This document shows positions 1 through 9,860 of a stretch of DNA of 64,000 nucleotides, one piece after another; the stretch's first letter is position 1, and every line of letters begins with the position of its first letter. Made by a program: the position numbers and the translations under genes. Under the pieces are notes generated by a model. That model was not told the DNA's origin and searched no databases. It saw only the letters and a program-made list of their open reading frames with translations. Source of the stretch: Mycobacterium avium subsp. avium (GTDB lineage: Bacteria > Actinomycetota > Actinomycetes > Mycobacteriales > Mycobacteriaceae); assembly GCF_009741445.1 (NCBI RefSeq), contig NZ_CP046507.1:3472001-3536000 (forward strand). The letters are read 5' to 3'.

Positions 1-510
1 ACCGTTCCCGGTCTGGTCGCCGAGCTGGCCCGCGATGAGCTCGCCGACATCACCCGGCTAACTGAAGCGATCAACGCACTGGCCAAGCGGATCGGTTCGC
101 GAGTGCGCACGGTTGCCCCTGCGTTGTTGGCGATGCCCGGGTGCGCCGAGCTGACCGCAGCCAAGCTCGTCGGGGAAACCGCCGGAGTGACCCGATTCAA
201 AAGCGAGGCCGCCTTCGCCCGGCATGCCGGCGTAGCGCCTGTCCCAGTGTGGTCGGGCAACACCGCCGGCCGGGTCCGAATGACCCGCTCGGGCAACCGA
301 CAACTCAACGCCGCCCTGCACCGCATCGCGATCACCCAGATCCGCCTCGAGGGCCTCGGACAGACCTATTACCGTCACCGGCTAGCAGCCGGTGACTCCA
401 ATCCCGAAGCCCTGCGCTGCCTCAAACGCCGCCTGGCCCGCATCATCTTCGGCCACCTCCACACCGACCATCAACACCGAACTCAGCCTTGCCAAACGGC
501 AGCGGCTTGA
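1..510 (+). pseudogene. IS110-family transposase, C-terminal part (5' end outside window)
   Basis: The frame is open from base 1 and ends with TGA at 508-510. The protein has the helix-hairpin-helix core typical of the C-terminal Transposase_20 domain of IS110/IS1111 transposases (MPGCAELTAAKLVGE), followed by the serine/glycine-rich GVAPVPVWSGNTAGR and the NRQLNAALHRIA stretch. In this family the N-terminal DEDD catalytic domain lies upstream, so about two thirds of the protein is outside the window. Whether the gene is intact cannot be judged. The next gene starts only 15 bp downstream, so the insertion sequence ends close to that methyltransferase promoter. Confidence 0.8.
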
Positions 511-515
511 CATAG

Positions 516-1439
<924 letters not shown>

Positions 1440-1456
1440 CCGCAGCGAGCACCCGG

Positions 1457-3394
1457 TCAGGACCGTTTGGCCAGCCATTCGGCCTGCATCACCAGCAGGG
1501 CCATCACTTCCAGTTGCGGGGTGTGCGGGTCGAGTTCGCGGTATCGCTGGTAGACGTTGACGACGACGCGCTCGGCGTCCAGCCAGGTCGCGTACTCGCC
1601 GAGGTCGATGGTGTCCGCGGCCTCGGGCCACGACAGGCCCTTGCGGTAGGCGGCCTCGGCCTGTTCGGCGATGTGCACGAGATACCCACGCACCGCGCGG
1701 ATTCCGTCCGGATCCGTGACCGGCCCGTGGCCTGGCACCACGGTCGGCGCGTCCAGCGCGATCATCGCGTCGCAGGCCGCGACCCAGTTGGCGATCGGGC
1801 CGGCCCACACGATGGGGGTGCAGCCGATGAACAACAGGTCACCGCCGAACAGCACCCCCGCGTCGGGGACGTGCACCACCGAGTCGGCGGCGGTGTGCGC
1901 GGGCCCCAGATTCAGCACGTCGACCCGCCGGCCACCGACCTCCACGGCCAGGCTGCGGTCGAACGTCTCGTCGGCGTTGCGCAGCGTGATGTTGCTGAAG
2001 TCGAAGTGCCCGAAGCGTTCTCGCGTGTAGCGGGTGGCCACCGGTCCCAGGTTGGCGGTTTGGGCCATGGCCAGCATCTCCGGCGCCATCCCGTGCGCGA
2101 TCTCCTCGGCGGTGCCGTGCGCGGCGATGATGCGCACCGCAGGGTCGAGCAGCTGGTTGCCGTGCGTGTGGTCGCCGTTGGAGTGCGTGATCACCGCGTC
2201 GGTGATCGGCGCCGACGCGGTGATCGGCCGCATGGCCGTGAGCATTTCGCGGGTCAACGCCAGGTCGAACAGGGTGTCCACCAGCAGCGAGGCGCCGTCG
2301 CCGGCGATCAGGCCGGCATTGCTCCAGCCGTAGCCCCCGTCGGGCAGCGTCCATGCCCACACCCGGTCGCCGACCTGGTGCAGCCCGCGGGTGTAGGGCA
2401 CCCGCGCCGCGGCCCGGTTGACCCGCGGTGCGGCCGGCGGGGCGTCCGGGTTGGGCCGGGCGGCCAGCGGGTGCGGCGCGCCGCTGGCGCGCACAGTTTG
2501 CCGGGTCTCGCCCAGCCCTTCGACCCGCAGCGTGACGACGTCGCCGTCGTGCAGCCAGCCCGGAAACGATTCCAGCGCCGCGGGATCCAGGTGCTCGACC
2601 AGTGTGCAGGTGGGCACCGTCCCGGACCCGATGACGTCACCGGGTACCAGGGTGACGCCGCGCGACGCATAGGAGATGACTTCGCCGAAGGTCCAGTCCA
2701 TTTGGGCGGTCGACCCGGAACCGATGACGGTGTCGTTGACCGAGGCGGTGACCCGCAGGTCCAGTTTGCCGTTCCGGCGGTAGGGTTCGAGCTCGTCGGG
2801 TGTCACAAGGTAAGGCCCTAGCGTGACGCCGCTGTCCTTACCCTTGGCCTGCCCGATACCGAGTTGACTGTCCAGCTGCTGCAGATCGCGCGCGGACCAG
2901 TCGTTGAAGATGGTGTAGCCGATGATGGCCTGTTCGGCCTGCTCGACGGAGAGATCCTTCCCGCCGGTCCCGATCACCGCGGCGATCTCCAATTCGAAGT
3001 CCTGCCATGCACTTCCGGGTGCGGTGGGCGCATCGTCGTACGGGCCCAAAACCGTTGCCGGACAGGCGAAGTAGAACGCCGGTACGCGATACCAGGTGTC
3101 GGCGAGGACCCGCCCGGCGCCCAGCGCGGCCTGGCAGTTGCGCATGTGGTCGAGGAAGCACAGCGAGTCCCTGATCGACGGCGGGCGCGGGATCGGCGCC
3201 AGCAACCGCGCCCGGGCCGCCGGCACCGTCGCCGCCGGCGAACGCTGCGCCTCCTCCCCCGCGTGCCGCAATCCCTCGGCGCCGCGCGCAATCAGGTCCA
3301 GCAGCGTGACTCCCGAACCCATCGCGTAGATGGTGTCGTCGCGCAGCACTCCGACGCGTTCGCCGTCATCGCCTTGGTAGGTAACCCATTTCAC
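1457..3394 (-). CDS. Fused fumarylacetoacetate-hydrolase-type isomerase/hydrolase and metallo-beta-lactamase-fold protein (Rv0939-like)
   Basis: The GTG at 3394 (V-K-W-V-T-Y-Q) gives 645 aa, nearly the length recalled for Rv0939 (644 aa). Its GTG overlaps the ligD stop by 4 bp (GTGA), so I chose it over longer forms. Residues about 1-290 form a fumarylacetoacetate hydrolase domain with the acidic metal-binding cluster (FELEIAAVIG near 135; DWSARDLQ). Residues about 330-645 form a metallo-beta-lactamase domain: HSNGDHTHGN near 401, HTAADS near 500, GGDLLF near 517, PGHGP near 553. The first motif has Asn where the canonical HxHxDH has its second His, so a one-metal or altered site is possible. 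The FAH family acts on ring-cleavage products of aromatic or steroid catabolism; the exact substrate is unknown. Confidence 0.85.
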   Translation of the reverse strand: MKWVTYQGDDGERVGVLRDDTIYAMGSGVTLLDLIARGAEGLRHAGEEAQRSPAATVPAARARLLAPIPRPPSIRDSLCFLDHMRNCQAALGAGRVLADTWYRVPAFYFACPATVLGPYDDAPTAPGSAWQDFELEIAAVIGTGGKDLSVEQAEQAIIGYTIFNDWSARDLQQLDSQLGIGQAKGKDSGVTLGPYLVTPDELEPYRRNGKLDLRVTASVNDTVIGSGSTAQMDWTFGEVISYASRGVTLVPGDVIGSGTVPTCTLVEHLDPAALESFPGWLHDGDVVTLRVEGLGETRQTVRASGAPHPLAARPNPDAPPAAPRVNRAAARVPYTRGLHQVGDRVWAWTLPDGGYGWSNAGLIAGDGASLLVDTLFDLALTREMLTAMRPITASAPITDAVITHSNGDHTHGNQLLDPAVRIIAAHGTAEEIAHGMAPEMLAMAQTANLGPVATRYTRERFGHFDFSNITLRNADETFDRSLAVEVGGRRVDVLNLGPAHTAADSVVHVPDAGVLFGGDLLFIGCTPIVWAGPIANWVAACDAMIALDAPTVVPGHGPVTDPDGIRAVRGYLVHIAEQAEAAYRKGLSWPEAADTIDLGEYATWLDAERVVVNVYQRYRELDPHTPQLEVMALLVMQAEWLAKRS

Positions 3395-5691
3395 TCGCGT
3401 ACCACCTCGCTTGCCTCCTTGTCCGGCCGCAGCCCGCGCCAACTCGATTGGCGCAGCCGGTCATCCGGTGTCCACTCGCTGTAGCGCACCTCGCCCACCA
3501 GCACCGGCTCGACGAACGTGACGCCCTTGGCCTCGCTGCGGGGAAGCGGCGCATCGAAGGGCGATTGGTCGGTGCGCAGCGGGGCCAGCGTCTTCTTCAA
3601 GTTGGCCAGGTCGCGTTCGGTGAACCCGGTGCCGACACGGCCGGCGAAGTGCAGGCCGCCCGGGCCCGGAATGCCCATCAGCAGGGAACCGATGCCGCTG
3701 CTGCGTCCGCCTTCCCCGGCCTTCCAGCCGCCGATCACGACTTCCTGGGTGTTCCAATGCTTGTCCTTGATCCAGGAGGACGAGCGCCGGCCCGGCTGAT
3801 AGGTGGAGTCGCGCCGCTTGGCGATCACGCCCTCCCAACCGCGCTCGGCGGACTGCCGCAGCGCTTGGTCGCCGTCGCCGGGCAGCAGCTCGGGAACGGT
3901 CAGATCACCGCCGGAGGCCAGCATTTCCAACAGTTTTCGCCGATCGCGGTAGCGGGCCCGCAGCAGCGAGCGGCCGTCGAGGTAGAGCAGGTCGAACGCC
4001 CAGAATTCGACCCGCGCGCTCTTGCCGCGGTTTTGCATCTCGTGGAAGTTGGGCACGCCGCGCTTGTCCAGCACCACGGCCTCGCCGTCGAGCACCGCGT
4101 GGTGCTCCTCGAGAGCCTTTGCCAGCGAGCGTAATTCGCGGTACTCACCGGTGACTTCGCGACCGCGCCGGGACCGCACCCGCAGGGTGCCGTGGTCGGC
4201 CTCGACCAGTAGCCGGTAGCCGTCCCATTTGCCCTCGAACGCCCACTGGCTCGCCTTGAGCGCCGACACCGAACCGTGGGTGGCGAGCATCGGGGCGATC
4301 GTGTCGAAGTCGAAGACGTTCTGGTCCTTCATCCGGTGCGCCAGCCATTGGTCGCCCTCGGTCTGGATCAGCGCGTAGCGCCCGGAGATCTTGCGGCCGT
4401 GCAGGTTGACGATCACCTCGTCGTCCTGGAACTTCTCGGCGTCATAGGTTCCGGAGTCCCAGATGACCACCCTGCCCGCCCCGTATTCGCCTTTGGGGAT
4501 GACGCCCTCGAACCCGCCGTATTCCAGCGGGTGATCCTCGGTGTGTACGGCCAGGTGATTCACCGCGGGGGTGTCGGGCAGGTTCTTCGGCACCGCCCAG
4601 GACACCAGCACCCCGTCGCGCTCCAGCCGGAAGTCGTAGTGCAGCCGCCGGGCGTGGTGCTCTTGGATGACGAAGGTATTGCCTCGTCCCGCAGCAGGTT
4701 TCGCGGCCGGAACCGGCTCGGGCGTTTTGGAGGCGTCGCGCATGCTGCGGTATTTGGTCAGGCGGTCCGGCACCGGTGTCTGGTTGTCGGAGGCGTCCAG
4801 CTCGGCGAGCAGGTCACCGTCGCGGGCGACCCGGGTCAGCACTTCGTCGTAGCGCAGGTGACGCAGCGCCGGGTCGTCGAGTTCGTCCCAGGTGCGCGGC
4901 GCGGCGACGGTGGGGTGGTCGCGCCCGCGCAGCGAATAGGGCGCGATGGTCGTCTTGGAGCCGTTGTTCTGGCTCCAGTCCACAAAGATCTTTCCCGCCC
5001 GCAGGCTCTTGGTCATGGTCGACGTGACCAGCTTCGGCATAGTCTTTTCCAGTTGCTGCGCAACGCGTTTGGCCAGCACGGTGGCGCCTTTGCTGCTCAC
5101 CGGCTCCGTCAGCGGCGTGTACAGGTGCAGTCCCTTGCTGCCGCTGGTGAGCGGAAACGTCTGCAGCCCGATCCCATCGATCAGGTCGCGGACGGCGCGC
5201 GCCACCTCGGCGAGCTGGGCCATCGTCACGCCTTCGCCCGGGTCAAGGTCGAACACCAGTCGAGTCGCCGGGCCGGGTTTGAGTTCTTCGGCCCGGCTTC
5301 GGGTCCACTCCGCGACGAACCGCCACTGCGGCACGTGCACCTCCAGCGCCGCCTGCTGGGCGATCCAGGCCAGGCCGGTGGCGCTGTCGATGATCGGATA
5401 GGTCGTCGTGCCGGATCGGTGGGTCACGCTGGCGCGCGGCAGCCAGTCCGGTGCCGAGGAGGCCAGCTGCTTCTCGAAGAACGATTCCTGATCGACGCCG
5501 TTGGGCCAGCGCTTCCGGGTGACCGGACGCCCGGCGATGTGCGGGATCATCACGTCGGCGATCCGCGTGTAGTAGTCGAAGACGTCGGCTTTGGTGGTTC
5601 CCGTCGCGGGATAGAGCACCTTGTCGGCGTTGGTCAGTTTCACCCGCGGCGTCGCTGTCGGCTCAGCGGGCCAAGCGCGCGGCGCGTTCAT
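3391..5691 (-). CDS. ligD: ATP-dependent DNA ligase LigD (polymerase-phosphoesterase-ligase)
   Basis: 766 aa from ATG 5691 (MNAPRAWPAEP), close to the M. tuberculosis protein (759 aa). Domain order is the mycobacterial one. The N-terminal archaeo-eukaryotic primase-like polymerase has its metal-binding motif LVFDLDPGEG near 147. The central 3'-phosphoesterase has HHARRLHYDFRLE near 347 and the HTEDHPLEYGGFEG motif. The C-terminal ligase has the adenylated lysine in EGKWDGYRL near 488. With Ku it repairs double-strand breaks by non-homologous end joining. Ku lies on the opposite strand about 5 kb away. It forms an overlapping pair with the downstream FAH/MBL gene. Confidence 0.95.
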   Translation of the reverse strand: MNAPRAWPAEPTATPRVKLTNADKVLYPATGTTKADVFDYYTRIADVMIPHIAGRPVTRKRWPNGVDQESFFEKQLASSAPDWLPRASVTHRSGTTTYPIIDSATGLAWIAQQAALEVHVPQWRFVAEWTRSRAEELKPGPATRLVFDLDPGEGVTMAQLAEVARAVRDLIDGIGLQTFPLTSGSKGLHLYTPLTEPVSSKGATVLAKRVAQQLEKTMPKLVTSTMTKSLRAGKIFVDWSQNNGSKTTIAPYSLRGRDHPTVAAPRTWDELDDPALRHLRYDEVLTRVARDGDLLAELDASDNQTPVPDRLTKYRSMRDASKTPEPVPAAKPAAGRGNTFVIQEHHARRLHYDFRLERDGVLVSWAVPKNLPDTPAVNHLAVHTEDHPLEYGGFEGVIPKGEYGAGRVVIWDSGTYDAEKFQDDEVIVNLHGRKISGRYALIQTEGDQWLAHRMKDQNVFDFDTIAPMLATHGSVSALKASQWAFEGKWDGYRLLVEADHGTLRVRSRRGREVTGEYRELRSLAKALEEHHAVLDGEAVVLDKRGVPNFHEMQNRGKSARVEFWAFDLLYLDGRSLLRARYRDRRKLLEMLASGGDLTVPELLPGDGDQALRQSAERGWEGVIAKRRDSTYQPGRRSSSWIKDKHWNTQEVVIGGWKAGEGGRSSGIGSLLMGIPGPGGLHFAGRVGTGFTERDLANLKKTLAPLRTDQSPFDAPLPRSEAKGVTFVEPVLVGEVRYSEWTPDDRLRQSSWRGLRPDKEASEVVRE

Positions 5692-5704
5692 GCTGCTAAA
5701 CCTA
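5692..5704 (-). promoter_or_regulatory. Possible leaderless promoter of ligD
   Basis: On the minus strand TAGGTT (5704-5699) fits the mycobacterial -10 consensus TANNNT and lies exactly 7 bases before the ligD ATG, which is the spacing of leaderless transcripts. No purine-rich ribosome binding site precedes the ATG, in agreement with that reading. No clear -35 hexamer is seen. Confidence 0.4.
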
Positions 5705-5924
5705 CGCGCCGGTGCCGCCGACGCCAGCGTGCAATCGGCGGCCGACACGCGAGCCGCAAGGTGCGGGGCGGCGACGCAGGTACCGGTGACCAACACCCTG
5801 GTGTGGCGAATTTCACTGTGCCCGTGAATCGGCTGTTGACGGCGGCGATGCCGCGCGCGGCGGCGCGGGCCCCGAATACTGAACTTGGTCAGACCCCCTT
5901 GATCGGCGGTACATTTGGCCCGCA

Positions 5925-7463
5925 ATGAGTTATATCGACTGCTTTTCGCGAGTCGTCGCTCGGCGCCGCATGCGGGCTCTTCCGCTGAGTAACGCCACCC
6001 TGCCCCTGCATTCGCAACGAATCGACGTGCCGACCTATGACAGGTCGGCACTGCAACGTGGTGTGGTGCACATCGGAGCGGGCAATTTTCACCGTGCCCA
6101 CCAAGCCGTCTACTTCGATGACCTTGCCTGCTCGGGCATTTCCGATCAGTGGGGTGTCAGCGCGATCAGCCTTCGCTCGCACGACGTGAAGGATCTGCTG
6201 TCCGCCCAGGACGGTCTCTACACCGTTGTGCAGCGCGGCCACGATCACCAAACCGCGCGCGTCGTCGGCTCGATCGGCTCTGTCCACTACGCACCGAATG
6301 ACGGCGCAGCGGTCCGCGCGGCGCTGACGGATCCGCGCACCCGCATCGTCAGCCTGACCATCACCCCCAACGGGTACTTCCTGGATCCGGTCACCCGCGA
6401 GTTCGACGCCGACCACCCCGATGTGCGCGCCGACCTAGTCGCGTCGGGCTGCTACGGCACGGCGTGGGGATACCTGACCGAGGCGCTCGAGCAGCGTCGC
6501 CGCGCGGGCATCGCGCCGTTCACGGTGCTGTGCTGCGACAACATTCCCGACAACACCCAGGCGGCGCGCACCGCTCTGGTGTCGTTCGCCGCGCTGAAGA
6601 ACCCGGGGCTGGCCCGCTGGATCGACCGGCATGTCGCGTTCCCGTCGACCATGGTCGACCGCATCACGCCGCAGACGTCGGACTCGGAGCGCGAATTCGT
6701 CGAGCGCACCTTCGGTGTCGCCGACAACTGGCCGGTGCTGACCGAACCGCACAGTCAGTGGATCATCGAGGACAGCTTCAGCGACGGCCGCCCGCCGCTG
6801 GACGAGGTCGGCGTCCAGTTCGTGACGGACGTCAGCGACCACAAGCTGATCAAGACCCGGCTGCTCAACGGAACCCATATCGCGCTGGCCTGTCTGGCCA
6901 CGCTGGCCGGCTACCGGCGCACCGACGAAGCGATGAAGGATCCGGTCATCTTCGACTACGTCGAGCGGCTCATGCGCGACGAGGTGCAGCCGCTGCTGCC
7001 CCCGGTGCCCGGGATGAACACGCCCGACTATCGCGACACGTTGCTCACCCGGCTGGGCAATCCCCGCATGAGCGACCAGTTGTCCCGGTTGGCGCGGCGG
7101 GGATCGACGAAGATCGCCTCGTTCCTGCTGCCGTCGCTGCACGAGGCGATCGCGCAGGACCGACCGCACACGCTGCTGATGTTGGCGCTGGCCGGCTGGG
7201 CGCGCTACCTGCGCGGCTACGACCTGAACGGTCGCAAGATCCGCATCGACGACCCGGAGGCGGACCTGCTGACCAAGCTGGCGAACATGGCCGGCAACAA
7301 CCCGGATCCGTTGCTGCGGCACGAGATCCTGGCCGATCTCCGGTTGGTGCCCGGATTCTCCGAGCGCCTCGGCGAGATGGTCGCCAGCATCGACGAGCAC
7401 GGCGTGATTGCCACGCTGCGCCAATCGTTGCAGGACGATTCCCGGGAGTTGGTGGCGCGATGA
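5925..7463 (+). CDS. Mannitol-dehydrogenase-family oxidoreductase (first paralogue)
   Basis: 512 aa, the size of polyol-specific long-chain dehydrogenases (mannitol 2-dehydrogenase, fructuronate reductase). The N-terminal Rossmann domain begins VVHIGAGNFHRAHQA near residue 47. The catalytic region carries the family pattern K-x4-N-x2-H (KTRLLNGTH, near 310). The expected reaction is NAD-dependent interconversion of a sugar alcohol such as mannitol or arabitol with the ketose. Neither ATG 5925 nor the in-frame ATG 5970 (MRALPLSN) has a good ribosome binding site. The second fits better, because the 470-aa paralogue downstream starts shortly before the equivalent L-x-N-A-T-L-P. First gene of a cluster with overlapping stops and starts. 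Confidence 0.85.
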   Translation: MSYIDCFSRVVARRRMRALPLSNATLPLHSQRIDVPTYDRSALQRGVVHIGAGNFHRAHQAVYFDDLACSGISDQWGVSAISLRSHDVKDLLSAQDGLYTVVQRGHDHQTARVVGSIGSVHYAPNDGAAVRAALTDPRTRIVSLTITPNGYFLDPVTREFDADHPDVRADLVASGCYGTAWGYLTEALEQRRRAGIAPFTVLCCDNIPDNTQAARTALVSFAALKNPGLARWIDRHVAFPSTMVDRITPQTSDSEREFVERTFGVADNWPVLTEPHSQWIIEDSFSDGRPPLDEVGVQFVTDVSDHKLIKTRLLNGTHIALACLATLAGYRRTDEAMKDPVIFDYVERLMRDEVQPLLPPVPGMNTPDYRDTLLTRLGNPRMSDQLSRLARRGSTKIASFLLPSLHEAIAQDRPHTLLMLALAGWARYLRGYDLNGRKIRIDDPEADLLTKLANMAGNNPDPLLRHEILADLRLVPGFSERLGEMVASIDEHGVIATLRQSLQDDSRELVAR

Positions 7464-8320
7464 AACCCGAGGGACTGACGCTGGTGCGGGAATTCGACCC
7501 GGCACCGATCACCACCCTGCTCTGTGACGCCGACGACAACCTGTTCCCTTCCGAGAGACCGGCTTTCGCCGCCTCCGTCGAGGTGATCAACCGTTTCCTG
7601 GCCCGGTTCGGCGTGGCCGCCCCGTTCACCGCGGAGCAGCTGCGCAAGCAGGCGGTCGGCAAGAACTTCCGCAGCACCGCCCTGGACCTGGCGGTGGCGT
7701 CCGGTGTGCCGATCGACCAGACCCTGGCGCAGGGCCGGCCCGAGGCCGTCGTCGCGTCGGCCGACGACACGGCGGCGGATCGGGCGTTGTGCGCCGATGA
7801 ACTCGAGCAGTGGGTACTGCAGGAGCGCGAGCAGGTCACCGCGCATCTGGCCGCCACCCTGCGACCGGACCCCGAAGTGCTTGCGCCACTGCAGGATCTG
7901 GCGTCGCGGTACGCGCTGGCAGCGGTCAGCTCCAGCGCCCTCAAGCGCCTCGCCGGCTGCTTTTCGGCCACCGGCCTGGATCCGCTGATCCCGGCGTCGG
8001 TGCGGTTCAGCGCGGAGGATTCCCTTCCGGTGCCGACCAGCAAGCCCGACCCCGCGGTGTATCTGCACGCCGGGCAGGTGCTGGGCGTCGCGCCGGAACA
8101 AGGGCTGGCCATCGAAGACTCGGTGGCCGGCGTGAGCTCCGCGGTCGCCGCCGGCTACGCCACCGTCGGCAACCTGATGTTCGTGCTGCCCGACGAACGG
8201 GATTGCCGCCGTGCGGAATTGATCGACGCCGGGGCGGTCGCGATTACCGACTCGTGGCGCGCCCTTGCCGATGTCCTGCTCTCGTCGGCCGTGCCGGCGG
8301 CAGGATCTTCACTCGCCTAG
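7460..8320 (+). CDS. HAD-superfamily sugar phosphatase / beta-phosphoglucomutase-like
   Basis: 286 aa; ATG 7460 overlaps the previous stop by 4 bp (ATGA). HAD motif I is CDADDNLFPSE near residue 21, where DxDxN replaces the usual DxDxT. Motif II is the serine in AVSSSALK near 157, motif III the lysine in TSKPDPAVY near 194, and motif IV is IEDSVAGV near 218. The segment between residues 30 and 120 is the helical cap of the phosphoglucomutase-like subfamily. Translational coupling to a polyol dehydrogenase suggests it dephosphorylates a sugar phosphate or polyol phosphate, for example releasing mannitol from mannitol-1-phosphate. This is an inference from context. Confidence 0.8.
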   Translation: MKPEGLTLVREFDPAPITTLLCDADDNLFPSERPAFAASVEVINRFLARFGVAAPFTAEQLRKQAVGKNFRSTALDLAVASGVPIDQTLAQGRPEAVVASADDTAADRALCADELEQWVLQEREQVTAHLAATLRPDPEVLAPLQDLASRYALAAVSSSALKRLAGCFSATGLDPLIPASVRFSAEDSLPVPTSKPDPAVYLHAGQVLGVAPEQGLAIEDSVAGVSSAVAAGYATVGNLMFVLPDERDCRRAELIDAGAVAITDSWRALADVLLSSAVPAAGSSLA

Positions 8321-8447
8321 GACATCGACTGGTCCTCAACTGGTCCCCGCCGCCGGGCATTTAGCTTTTGGCCCGCGGCCGTCGTACCGTCGAGAGGTGC
8401 TGCGAGCCCGGTAACCATCCGCGCTGCGGCCCGGGAGGAGTTGGCCA

Positions 8448-9860
8448 ATGGAGGCTGACGGGATAAACCTGAACAACGCGACGCTGCCCACGCTGCCCAT
8501 CGAGGCGCCCAACTACGACCGCGGCAGCGTCACCGTCGGCATCGCGCACATCGGTGCCGGACATTTCCACCGCGCGCATCAGGCCATGTACATCGACCGG
8601 TTGCTGCAGGCCGGCCTGGCCCGGGAGTGGGGCATCTGCGGGGTGGGCGTGATGCCCGCCGACTGGACGATGCGCGACGTGCTCAACGACCAGGACGGGC
8701 TCTACACGCTGATCCTGGAGAAGCCCGACGGCAGCCGCGATGCCCACGTGATCGGCTCGATCATCGACTACCGCTACGCGCCCGACGATCCCGAGTCGGC
8801 GTTGGAAGTCCTTGCGGCGCCGACCACCCGGATCATCTCGCTGACCATCACCGAGGGCGGCTACCGCGACCCGGAGGGGCCGGCGTTCGCGTTCATCGTC
8901 GAGGCCCTGGACCGGCGCCGGCGCCGCGGGATCGCCGCACCGACCATCGCGTCGTGCGACAACATCGAGAACAACGGCGAGATCGCGCGGCGCGCCGTGC
9001 TGGCGAACGCGGAAGCCCGCAGCCCCGAACTCGCCGCGTGGGTCGACGAACACGTGTGCTTCCCGAGTTCGATGGTCGACCGGATCACGCCGTCCACCAC
9101 CTTGCAGATGGCCGCCGAGGTGCGGCGGGACTTCGGCGTCAACGACCGCTGGCCGGTGGTGGCCGAGCCGTTCACCGCCTGGGTGCTCGAAGACAAGTTC
9201 GCCGACGGCAGGCCGCCGCTGGAGCGGGCCGGCGTGCTGCTGGTCGACGACGTCGCACCCTACGAGCTGATGAAGCTGCGGATGCTCAACGCGGGCCATC
9301 AGTGCCTGGCCTACTTCGCGCATCTGTGCGGGTTCGAGTTCGTCCACGAAGCCGCGCGCGACCCGTTGTTCGCCGAATACCTGTGGGCCTATTTCGAATC
9401 CGAGGCCATCCCGACGCTGCCGCCGGTGCCCGGGATCGACCTGTACGACTACGGTCACCGGCTGATCGAGCGGTTCACCAACCCGGGCGTGCGCGACACC
9501 ATCGCGCGGCTGTGCGCCTTCTCCTCGGATCGCATCCCGAAATGGCTGCTGCCGGTAATCAACGACAACCTGGCCAACGACGGCTCGGTGCGGATCGCGG
9601 CCGCGGCCGTGGCCAGCTGGGCCCGCTACGCCGAGGGCACCGACGAGTGGGGTAAGCCGTTCGAGGTGGTGGACCAGCTGGCGGACTCGCTGATCCCGAT
9701 CGCCCGCTCGCAGTACGAGAATCCCACGGCGTTCATCGAGATCGCGGGGGTGTTCGGGGACCTGGCGCACCAGCCCCGGTTCGTGCAGGCCTACAGCTGG
9801 GCCCTGGAATCGTTGCACCGCAAGGGAGCTCGCGCGACGCTCGAAGAGTTGGTGCGATGA
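8448..9860 (+). CDS. Mannitol-dehydrogenase-family oxidoreductase (second paralogue)
   Basis: 470 aa with a strong GGGAGGAG ribosome binding site before ATG 8448. Rossmann motif IAHIGAGHFHRAHQA near residue 32 and catalytic pattern K-x4-N-x2-H (KLRMLNAGH near 276). It is clearly homologous along its length to the dehydrogenase at 5925 but too diverged for a recent duplication, so the two probably have different substrates. Its stop overlaps the downstream kinase start by 4 bp. In known polyol pathways such a dehydrogenase makes fructose or xylulose, which the neighbouring PfkB kinase could phosphorylate. Confidence 0.88.
   Translation: MEADGINLNNATLPTLPIEAPNYDRGSVTVGIAHIGAGHFHRAHQAMYIDRLLQAGLAREWGICGVGVMPADWTMRDVLNDQDGLYTLILEKPDGSRDAHVIGSIIDYRYAPDDPESALEVLAAPTTRIISLTITEGGYRDPEGPAFAFIVEALDRRRRRGIAAPTIASCDNIENNGEIARRAVLANAEARSPELAAWVDEHVCFPSSMVDRITPSTTLQMAAEVRRDFGVNDRWPVVAEPFTAWVLEDKFADGRPPLERAGVLLVDDVAPYELMKLRMLNAGHQCLAYFAHLCGFEFVHEAARDPLFAEYLWAYFESEAIPTLPPVPGIDLYDYGHRLIERFTNPGVRDTIARLCAFSSDRIPKWLLPVINDNLANDGSVRIAAAAVASWARYAEGTDEWGKPFEVVDQLADSLIPIARSQYENPTAFIEIAGVFGDLAHQPRFVQAYSWALESLHRKGARATLEELVR

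Noticed and set aside
4276..5928. 550-codon plus-strand frame opposite ligD
   Set aside because: Shadow of ligD; no coding signature.
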